Below are positions 12,001 to 20,338 of a stretch of 64,000 nt of DNA, piece after piece. Location of the stretch: assembly GCA_947646735.1 (NCBI GenBank), contig CANTFK010000863.1:459940-523939 (forward strand), read 5' to 3'. The notes below the pieces were generated by a model. That model was not told where the DNA came from. It saw only the letters and a list, made by a program, of their open reading frames with translations, and searched no databases. The translations under genes were made by a program, and so were the position numbers. The DNA is from Peronospora farinosa. Its lineage: Eukaryota; Oomycota; Peronosporomycetes; Peronosporales; Peronosporaceae. Positions within the stretch are counted from its first letter, which is position 1; each line of letters starts with the position of its first letter.

Positions 12001-15000
12001 ATTGGAACAACGAAAAGGCCAGCAGAATCGACCGGATTTACGTGCCCCATGACTGGGCGCCACAGGTCATCTGGGTATCCTCAACACCACCTCCCCTATA
12101 CTCGGACCATCAGCAAGTGGAATTACATTTACGGAACGCGCAGTCCGCTTTGAAACCTCCTAGGCGACGTCAACCTGCGTATCCCATAAAAGCTCATCAA
12201 CCAGACCGCGTTCTGGCGGATTTGTTGCGCGAAATGGATAGTGCGGCGGTTGGACGCACGCCGTCAGTGCAGTCATGGGATGCGGATATTAATGAGTGCA
12301 TTAATTGCATACGGGCTGTTACTCGACGAGAACAGCAGAGGCGTAAGCGATTTATTACCAAAATTCGGCGGCGCAACAGACGACAATTTCTGATGCGTCG
12401 TCAGTGGATTTCTGCTAACATGGAAGAAATGCGAGAGGAGCATCTCCTCCGAATGGGCGAAAATTTGGAGCGTTCGGCGGAGCGGTTGAAATGATCTTAC
12501 AAGCGTGTCGCCAATTGAGAACGCAACCAACTGGTAACATCGGTGCGAGCGCGACATGGGGAGGCTTTTGGGCGACACATGTCCATTGCGGATAAGTTTG
12601 CCTCTGAATGGGCACCAGTGCTCAGCTCCAGCCACCGTACCACAGCTCTTGAAGAATTACCTGCAGCTCTAAAGAATTTGGTGACGATCCCGAAGGAGCA
12701 GCAATTAACGGATCACGACAATGAACGATTATTACAGCCGATTACAGAGACTGAGGTGCTTTCAGCCATTCGAGGATTGAGTCGGCACAAAGCGGCCGGC
12801 CAGGATGGTTTAAACAACGATTTCTATAAAGATACGTCAGCGCTGCTGGTACCAGCTCTAGTCAGCATCAGCAATGAAATCCTCAATGGGGCGGATTTAC
12901 CTCCCTCGTTTCTCGAGGCGCTAATAATCCCGCTGCGAAAAAAAGGAGACTCGGACGACGCGATGGATTATCGTCCGATCTCCTTACTGCAAACCAGCTA
13001 CAAGGTGTTTGCCAAGGTACTGGCAACGAGATTACAGCTATCGTTACCCCGGGCCATCAGCGACTCCCAACAAGGCTTTGTGCGCGGGCGCAAAATGTCC
13101 AAACCAGTTATGATGATGATGGCTCAACTGTCGACTGCAATGGAGCAAGAGGAGGTGCCGACAGCACTCAGTCGGTGTATTTTGCTGCTGGATTTCAAGA
13201 AGGCTTATGATACCGTGGACCGGGACTTTCTGTACGCGACTCTACGTCAGTTCAGCTTTGACGAGCGATTCATCGACCTCATTCGCGTATTCACACCGGC
13301 ACGACAGCCAGCTTCGTCGTAAATGGTTGTTATTCCACACCTCTACAGGTTCGGTCAGAGATTCGGCAAGGATGCCCGTTAGCACCTCTTCTATTTTTGC
13401 TAGCAGTTGAGGTTCTCGGCCTAGCACTTCTGCAAGACTCCAACCTTAAAGGGCTACAAGTGCCCGGCCAGCCCGGGCATACCCACCTTTACTCAGCATT
13501 TGTGGATGACACCACCCTATTTCTCGAGACAGCGGAGCAAATACCCCACGCGTTACATGTTGTGCGAGCATTTGGCGCTCTTGCTGGCCTACAGGTTCAA
13601 CCTGCAAAGAGTCAGCTGATATTTCTGAATAGATCTGTCATGCTGGAGAGGTACGAGGGAATGACGGTCGTCCCCGCGGGCGCAACAACTCGATACTTGG
13701 GCTATGAGGTTGGAACGGGGGAGTTAGTGAACAAGAACTGGGCCCAGCGGATCCGGAAAATTCAAAGGAGGCTTCTCACAGCGACACGAGTAGCAACGAG
13801 CGTGGAGAATCGTGTGTTAATCCTCAACTCCATCGTGCTTCCCTCATTATTATTTACCGCGATAGTTTTTGAATTACCTCGGTGGGCGGAAAAAGAACTG
13901 CACAATCTATACAAGCAATTCCTGTGGGCGCACGCGACGACGACAGAAAGCAGTCGCCACAAGGTTAATCCTGGACTACTTGTGACGCCAAAACAAGCGG
14001 GAGGCATCGGACTAGCGGCTGTTTCGGTAGAGGTTAAAACTCAACGCACAAAGCACGCGTTTGCTTGGCTTACTCAGAAGCCCGATAAATACTATACTGC
14101 ATGGCGAATGTGGACTTTCCGGAACAATCAAGGACCGGCCGCGACAATAGTGACTCCGGCTCAGGCTAAACTACGGGCATCGTTTAACCGGGCAGGTTCG
14201 CCAGGCCATGAGCTGAGGCAGGAGCTGGGAGAACGGCTCTCCCCAACAACAGATCAACAGGACCAGGTGACCGCGTGGAGGCACGCCCACTCCTCGGCCT
14301 TACTTGACCGAGCCATTAGCTGGTGGGAGGGGGACGAATTGGTACTGTCGTTCATTGACCCTTTCCCCATACGGCTGCTGGGGTATGATGATATGCCGGA
14401 GGAAATTCAGCGATTCTGGGCCACTTTTAACTGGAGTGCGAACCCATGGATTCGGGACCAGGGAGGCAACATGCTGGCCAGGACTACTTATAACAGGATC
14501 GAGGACTGCACCCTCGAACAACTACACATCCGGCGTACGGGGCCAGCGGAATTCGTTTTACGAATACCAATCCCTCAGGACCAACCCGGCCCTCATTCCA
14601 ACGCAAAACTCCGTCGGTGGGCAACAGCCATCTTGCTTTCATCCCCGGACTTACCTATCGGGTCAGAGTTGCACGCGGCACCGCCACTACGCCTACGACA
14701 GGCACCACCATGTCTCCGCAGTTTTCGCTGGAAGCTTCTCGGAGCAGGCCTTATCGAAGGTCACTCGACGGATATCAAGCACGGCCAAACTCGGCCTGTC
14801 ACTCTGCACCAAGCTGCTGATGGGTTACACTGGTTTTGTCACGGCTTCCTGCCGGAGCTCACTGTCGGTTCGCCATCGGAACGCCAGGCGGTCTGTCGTG
14901 AGATTAGAACTTGGGGTCTGGTATTCGAAGCGCACCCGCAGCTGCATCGGTTTCCTTGGTCTGTGCCGACCACAACGTCTAATCACTTCGTTACAAAGGC

Positions 15001-15820
15001 CTTAGGCAAGCAAGCTTTCCGGTTCCATAAAAAGGTTCTCGCTCGCCAACTTTCCGTTCTCATTGATCGACTATCCAAATCTGCAACGACGGATGAATGG
15101 CAATGCGCAGCGCTCCGGCAAACGCCGAGGCAAGTGTGGGATCATAGTAATGGACTCACACCGTATCAAGTCTGGACAGGGTACAGGGTGGCGACCAGAC
15201 AATTAAATCTGTATCACGCTACGAGGTACGAAAATAATAGTTGCAGAAAGGCACCGGCCTGCAGCGGCAGTGAGGAGACCATTGGTCATCTGTTTTGGGA
15301 CTGTGCCTGCGCTGCAGCGCTATGGGGCAAACTTATTGGTCACTGGACTGGGCAACAAGTTACTCGCCAAGCGACCAAACACTTTGTGGTGGCCTGTGCA
15401 AGCCGAAGGGCTCACAGCATACCCGAGCACCGTATGCAAAGTCTAGCGGACCGATTTCAGGATGACACGGATGCAGCCGAACGTGTCTGGACGCGAATTT
15501 GGCACGTCTTGGCAACGATATGTCACACACGGCTATGGGTCGACAGAAATGCCGCTGTCTACAAGGCAGTCCCGCTCCACCTTCCCAGCAGCATAGCCAG
15601 TTTTTGGGCTTCGTGCCTTTGTCAGCTCCGAGCGATCGCGAAGAGAGAGCATCAAAAAGTTGCGTCCGCCACAACGGGTGCTTTGCTATATGCATGCATC
15701 GAGTTGCTCGAGCGCGAACCTAGAGGGCCACCGCTTTCAACGGTGACCAGCCATGATTTACAGTCGGGCCAACCGGCGTTGACATCCTGGCTCAGGACTT
15801 TCCAGAGATCTTGCACATAG
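9047..15820 (+). pseudogene. LINE ORF2: OTU-like protease + AP endonuclease + RT, interrupted
   Basis: The polyprotein is spread over five open pieces. The N-terminal domain resembles an OTU cysteine protease: TGNCMAMAI with the Cys codon at 9140, the WGG..TVGMAANFLQRKIYIL segment, and a HYSALL His near 9680. The endonuclease (about 11390-12130) shows QETH, NVYSPN, LLGDFNSV, SRIDRIYV and SDHQQV. The RT shows YRPISLL, QQGFVRGR, LLLDFKKAYDTVD (motif A), [12 protein letters not shown] (B) and FVDDTTLF (C, near 13500). A Cys/His segment with [13 protein letters not shown] near 15290-15330 closes the protein. Lesions are a TGA at 9515, a frame change at about 11235, two around 12488-12535 with stops, and a one-base loss near 13292 between motifs A and B. 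The OTU Asp of the usual DGNC is Thr here. Confidence 0.9.
15726..15777 (+). other. Two potential hairpins in the LINE 3' end
   Basis: Stem 1 pairs GGCCACCG (15726-15733) with CGGTGACC (15741-15748), with one C-A mismatch. Stem 2 pairs GTCGG (15763-15767) with CCGGC (15773-15777) around the loop GCCAA, using a G-T wobble. The relic at 1-1252 has the same two stems, perfectly paired (1143-1149/1159-1165 and 1180-1184/1190-1194). They overlap the last codons of ORF2, so protein constraint is an alternative explanation. Confidence 0.45.
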
Positions 15821-15853
15821 TTAACACCATGTAAATAGACGATCTGAACAACC

Positions 15854-15870
15854 AACTTTAGTAGACCAGC
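15854..15870 (+). repeat. Right target-site duplication of the LINE
   Basis: This is the exact 17-bp partner of 6419-6435. It fixes the element's 3' end at 15853 and shows that the sequence from 15871 onward was originally contiguous with 6418. Confidence 0.92.
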
Positions 15871-18221
15871 TGAGTCTGAAACATCGATTCGAGTGTAAAT
15901 ATTCGACCAGCTGTATCTTGAAACGGATAACGGATTCGTATTGTACATTGCAAGCAAAGTGGTTCTCGGATGAAGTTGATTGCCAGCGTCAAACGCATCA
16001 ATAACGTCAATAACACTAACGTCAATTAACAGCAACGCACAACTCGCTACAATTTTAAGACCTTTTGTGTGGCCGTCTTATCGATAATGGAAAAATTGCA
16101 GCTGCAATGAACGTGAACGACTACAGATTCTCTGTTCACTGCAAGTGTGAAGTAAAGACGACACGTTTGCAATGAGTTGAGATAGAATAGCGATCAACAG
16201 CTAGAGTAAGGCAGTATCTCTCTTTCAAGGTTTGAGCCATTCATTTCATCATCACCCGGTCAAGGCTTCCTAGTTTTTGTGAAGTACCGATTTGTGCGAG
16301 TGCTTGGTTCCAGGTCGCGACATGGCGTCCTGGTCTGAATCACCTTCTTCATACCACGAGCGGCTACGCGTCCAACGCGATGTTGATGCTCATAGCGATG
16401 TAGCCGAACGCTGGTCGTGAGTTTGGTACGTTGCTCCGTCAGGTAGAAAGTGCTTCCTGTGAGGACCCACTGCTGCAGATCTTGTGGATCAAGGCACGGA
16501 GCTCCATCGATGATCAAATGAAGCAATAGAAAAGCTGTTGCAGAAGAGTAGCGTAAACGGCAGGATAGACCCTTTGCCTGTTGTGTGGGTCATCTGAACT
16601 CACAAAATCCTGACAGAGACGAGATGCCCACCAAGAGAGCTGCACCGAGCACGGCTGTTATATCTTAAGCTTCTTCTCTCGCCGTCCTAGCAATACTGGA
16701 AATGCTCGCTTCTCACAAAAAAAGTAGATACTCATAACTTCTCCACATTACACAGATGGAAGCCGTAGCAGCTGATCAAGCGCTGTTGCAGTTCCTTTTC
16801 GAGGTGCTTTGCAAGACGACCGTCATTTCCTCTTGTCCGACGTCCAGAAGGGGATCGTCGGACATTTCGCTGTCAATACCAATGTAACCTCATTTTGCGG
16901 CTTCTCTTTCGACAACAGAGCTCGTGCTCTTAGCCAGTCTATCTTCTCTTGCTAAGCCGCAATGTGATGTGTTAATCTCGTAAGCGGTTCGCTTTGGGTG
17001 CTCTCAACAATTGTTCGTGTGTCGAGCTTCGTTCAAGTGGCGATCTGCATCAGATTCCGACATAGCAACCGTATTGAAGCTCACGACGCCGCCGTGGACG
17101 CAAAGGGTACCGCTGTGGTCAAATTGTCAGCGCGGGAGCGTATTCAACGACATCCGAAAGCGGCGGCTAACTTTTGTATTGGGTCTGCCTGAAGCGCAAA
17201 AAGTCGGACAGGACGACAGTGATATACCAAAGCTGATGAGACTACCACACAAGCAAGTACTATTGCCACTGGAAACAGCACGATGGAAGCGTAGTCCTTG
17301 GCAGCTGAAGTGCACTTTAAGGTGCTCGTGAAGCTTATAAGCTTTCGCTTCAGCTATAAACCTTTCGCTGGACGGTTTTCGGTCATAAGACACATGAACG
17401 GAAGTTCTCGGTCAACAGTGCTGCTACTGCAATACTACATCAATGAAGCTTCTTTTTTTTGTAGCATCGCCTGTTGTTTTCTGTAGTTTGCTTGCAGGTA
17501 GAGAAGACCGTTACGATAGCTGTTCGTTCAACTGTAGCAGTGCTTGTCAACCAGCAAACAGCAGCCCCAGAAACACTAGTGACTATTCCGTCAGTAAGTG
17601 GAAGGAGACCGCTGCGATCACTGACCAAAGTTACAGCTCTTCGAAACTCCATTTTTCACCCGATAATCTCGTCCCCTTGAATGCCACAGAGTGAAGAAAA
17701 CAATGTTTCATGTAAGTTGCGACGGCTCTACATGTACATCTTCTTCCACTTCATCTTTACTCAGCTCATTTAGTATGAGCTGAAGTAAAGCAGCTTCACA
17801 GATGTTTGCTCAAGAGTAGATACGCCTTGCTGTATTGTGTCACCTGCGCATGACGTCCCCAAGCGACAGTCGCGCTTGCTGCCGCTTTCGTTTCAAATTC
17901 GCCATTTGCCTTGACTCCATCGTGTTCGTGATCGTCGCCACCGCGGTCCCAGGTTACGCTCGAGAGTCTGTCGTCTCTATTGGTATCTTTGTTGCCGCGG
18001 CGCTTACATGGTCGTTAACATCAGCTACATTTACTGAGCAACGGCCCTAGAGACGTACAAATACGTCCCGTTTACAGTCACTTCGGCGATAATCGATCGT
18101 CTTGGATTGCTTACGTCGAACTTGACCACTGCCGAGATCCAAATGGTGTTTCAAGAAGAAACGCTTGCAGCTGCCACATTCTTCCAGTACTTGTAAAATC
18201 AACGTTTGTATTTGACTTACC
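15871..18221. other. Gene-poor spacer between the LINE and ArgRS
   Basis: About 2.35 kb with no recognised family. The first part was the distal upstream region of SWEET before the LINE inserted. It contains only short open frames, one of which (17443-17694) begins with a signal-peptide-like segment and is listed separately. A hydrophobic 71-aa frame at 17835-18050 has no other support. Confidence 0.5.
17443..17694 (+). CDS. Possible small secreted protein (83 aa)
   Basis: The ATG opens with MKLLFFVASPVVFCSLLAG, a textbook signal-peptide shape. The short mature region of about 65 residues has three Cys (SCSFNCSSAC) and several N-glycosylation sequons. No RXLR, dEER or CRN motif is visible, and no family is recognised. 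Caution is needed: the first codons overlap an oligo-T run ending in TTTGTAG that could be a splice acceptor, no core promoter was found, and signal-peptide-like starts occur by chance in AT-rich DNA. It may be an uncharacterised secreted effector candidate or a spurious frame. Confidence 0.3.
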   Translation: MKLLFFVASPVVFCSLLAGREDRYDSCSFNCSSACQPANSSPRNTSDYSVSKWKETAAITDQSYSSSKLHFSPDNLVPLNATE

Positions 18222-20138
18222 TCACATACGGTCTACAGCTTCGACTCCGACAAGCTGCAAACCACGCCGTAATACGGCGTCGGTTGCAGCGCACAGTAAC
18301 AATCGACTCTCCTGACGAGGGTCTTGAAGCACGCGACAGTTTTCGTAAAAACCATGGAAATGACTAGCCACACGAAAGAGATAGTCGCACAAGTAATGAG
18401 GGTACAGATGGGCCAATGTTGCAGCCACTTCGTCGTCAAACTGACAGAGCAGCAACGCCAACGCACGCTCAGATGGATGCCAGTCGATCGAGGCATGTGC
18501 CAGTACATCTTCAGCTGCTAGGCTGTCCCTCGAAAGCCCAAGAAAAGAGTCATATGATGCCTGGTCGTTAGCTAGACCGCCGGCCTTGCGAAGAATACCT
18601 TGTAGTCTAGCAGACGCATACATGAGGTACACGCCCGTATTACCCTTCAGATTAAGCACATTACTCATGATGAACTTGTAGTTGCGCTCGCGCTGCTGAG
18701 CCAGCTCAAAGTAACGAACAGCAGCGTCTCCTACTACACGATTTTGCGCGTCAATCTGCTCTTGCGTCAAGTTGAGCTCACTAGCGACAACGCCTGTTGT
18801 AGCAGAAGCCAATGCTTGACGAGAACACTCGGCAGCAGCGCCGTCCAGCAGGTCCTCTAAGTAATCGAAAGCTCCGTTACGCGAGCTCAGCTTGGTACCG
18901 TCGTGACCGAGCACCAGACCAAAGGGTGCATGGGTCAATTTCACGTCATCTTTGTCCTCTCGACTTGTCCAGCCTGCTTTTCGAGCCGCTGCAAATAAAT
19001 GCTGGAAGTGAAGTTGTTGGCTCTGGTCAGTAACGTATACGATCTCATCGTACTGAGTCGAGTCTACACCGGGAAACCCATGAATGCGCGAGTGCAGGCA
19101 GGCCAGATCTACCGTAGCATACAAGAATCCGCCGTCACTCTTGCGAATCAACATGGGAGACTTGTCCGGACCGTCTAGAAAAATGCCCAGTGCACCTTGT
19201 GACAACACAGCCAAGCCGCTTTCCTCCATCTTCGACACAAGTTCCGGGATTAATGGCATGTACGTGGACTCTCCACGCTCCTTGACGTTGACTCCAAGTC
19301 GATCAAAAATTCGTTGATAAGCTTCTCGACTTACTTGACATGCACGTTTCCATGTCTCACGGACTTTGGGGTCCACTCTCGTCTCGTCAACTCCAATTCG
19401 TTGCAGTTGCAGGACAACCTCATCCACTTTGAGCTTGAATGTCTTGTCTCCTCTTGTCACTTTGGCTTTACCTGCTTCATAGTATTTTCCCAATTGAGCA
19501 TCGGTCAATGTCTCTAGAGATACCTCTTTTTGTTCCAGAAGCTCGACAATAAGTGTTGCTAAAGCTGATCCAACATCTCCCGTATGACTCACTCGAGTTA
19601 CACGATGACCACGAAACTCAAAGAGGTTACAAAGGGTATCGCCCAATACCGACGAACGTAAGTGACCGACATGTAATTTCTTCCCCATATTAGGAGCAGC
19701 AAAGTCCACGAGAATATCTTTTTGTTGAGAAAAAGGTAAATGTAAAGGGTGAATACCTCTTGTGGCTATACGCAACGTATGACGTGCTATCCATTCATTA
19801 TGTAGAATCAGATTTATAAACCCACCATTGGATACAAATGCATCCTTTAATAACCTACACTTTTGCTCTTCAAGTGTAAGAAGATGGTGTACAATGGACT
19901 TAGCGAGCGTTTCGGGTAAAACAGCATGCGGTTGTAGAACTTTTTTCGTTTTCGAGACACAAGTCCCTAATTGTAACGCGAGACTCGTCTGATAGTCGGT
20001 ATTTTTCAGTGTTGAACGACGAATACCTAAGGAGGAAAGAGAAGAAACGTCTACTGATGGCAATGAGAGTAAAAGAGACCGACGCAATGCCTCTTGTACA
20101 TGCCATGAACACGACAACATACAACGAGATAACGTCAT
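18222..20138 (-). CDS. Arginyl-tRNA synthetase (class I)
   Basis: The 638-aa enzyme charges tRNA-Arg with arginine using ATP. The N-terminal region carries the DYQ signature of the tRNA D-loop-binding domain (residues about 48-50). The HIGH-type motif is HVGH at 156-159 within APNMGKKLHVGHLRSS. The KMSKS-equivalent is GTKLSSRNG near residue 415. The all-alpha anticodon-binding domain (DALR type) occupies the last 140 residues and ends in the typical ...VGVEAVDRM. The length is normal for cytosolic-type ArgRS without a long appendix. The Ser/Leu/Arg-rich first 40 residues could act as a mitochondrial presequence, so dual targeting is possible. A perfect donor-like GAG|GTAAGT lies right after the stop, perhaps a 3' UTR intron or chance. 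It is divergent from the PHD gene with a 200-bp shared upstream region. Confidence 0.94.
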   Translation of the reverse strand: MTLSRCMLSCSWHVQEALRRSLLLSLPSVDVSSLSSLGIRRSTLKNTDYQTSLALQLGTCVSKTKKVLQPHAVLPETLAKSIVHHLLTLEEQKCRLLKDAFVSNGGFINLILHNEWIARHTLRIATRGIHPLHLPFSQQKDILVDFAAPNMGKKLHVGHLRSSVLGDTLCNLFEFRGHRVTRVSHTGDVGSALATLIVELLEQKEVSLETLTDAQLGKYYEAGKAKVTRGDKTFKLKVDEVVLQLQRIGVDETRVDPKVRETWKRACQVSREAYQRIFDRLGVNVKERGESTYMPLIPELVSKMEESGLAVLSQGALGIFLDGPDKSPMLIRKSDGGFLYATVDLACLHSRIHGFPGVDSTQYDEIVYVTDQSQQLHFQHLFAAARKAGWTSREDKDDVKLTHAPFGLVLGHDGTKLSSRNGAFDYLEDLLDGAAAECSRQALASATTGVVASELNLTQEQIDAQNRVVGDAAVRYFELAQQRERNYKFIMSNVLNLKGNTGVYLMYASARLQGILRKAGGLANDQASYDSFLGLSRDSLAAEDVLAHASIDWHPSERALALLLCQFDDEVAATLAHLYPHYLCDYLFRVASHFHGFYENCRVLQDPRQESRLLLCAATDAVLRRGLQLVGVEAVDRM

Positions 20139-20338
20139 TTTTGAATGGCTGCTACAATTTCACTGGTCCACAAAAAATAGTTTTATTTTAAAAATAATTA
20201 GTGTAAAAAAAAAGACAATTTAATTTCTGCAAATGAATTAATTTCTCAAACGAGAATGATGGTTTCAATTAATGATGTCAACCACATTTTATAGGTACGT
20301 CACATGACATTTTCCAATCTACTTCCCACCGTAGAATC
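20139..20338. promoter_or_regulatory. Bidirectional upstream region of ArgRS and PHD genes
   Basis: This 200-bp AT-rich interval lies between two divergent start codons, so both promoters must lie in it or in the 5' ends of the genes. A TCACATGACATTTTCC stretch at 20309-20324 is a weak Inr/FPR-like candidate for the + gene. Confidence 0.5.

Larger units (their letters stand above)
6436..15853 (+). mobile_element. Full-length LINE with OTU-like, AP-endonuclease and RT domains
   Basis: This 9,418-bp non-LTR retrotransposon is flanked by a perfect 17-bp direct repeat. The order is: short 5' UTR with a TATA-like tataaaagg at 6481-6489; ORF1 (about 6522-9008) with an RNA-binding region and one CCHC knuckle; ORF2 (9047-15820) with OTU-like protease, AP-type endonuclease, reverse transcriptase and a C-terminal zinc-binding segment; then a 33-bp 3' UTR ending ...GATCTGAACAACC with no poly-A. 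The AP endonuclease excludes the site-specific RLE clades. The exact clade (L1/Tx1-like or other) cannot be assigned by eye. The present copy is broken by stops and frameshifts in both ORFs, so it is not autonomous as written. Confidence 0.93.
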
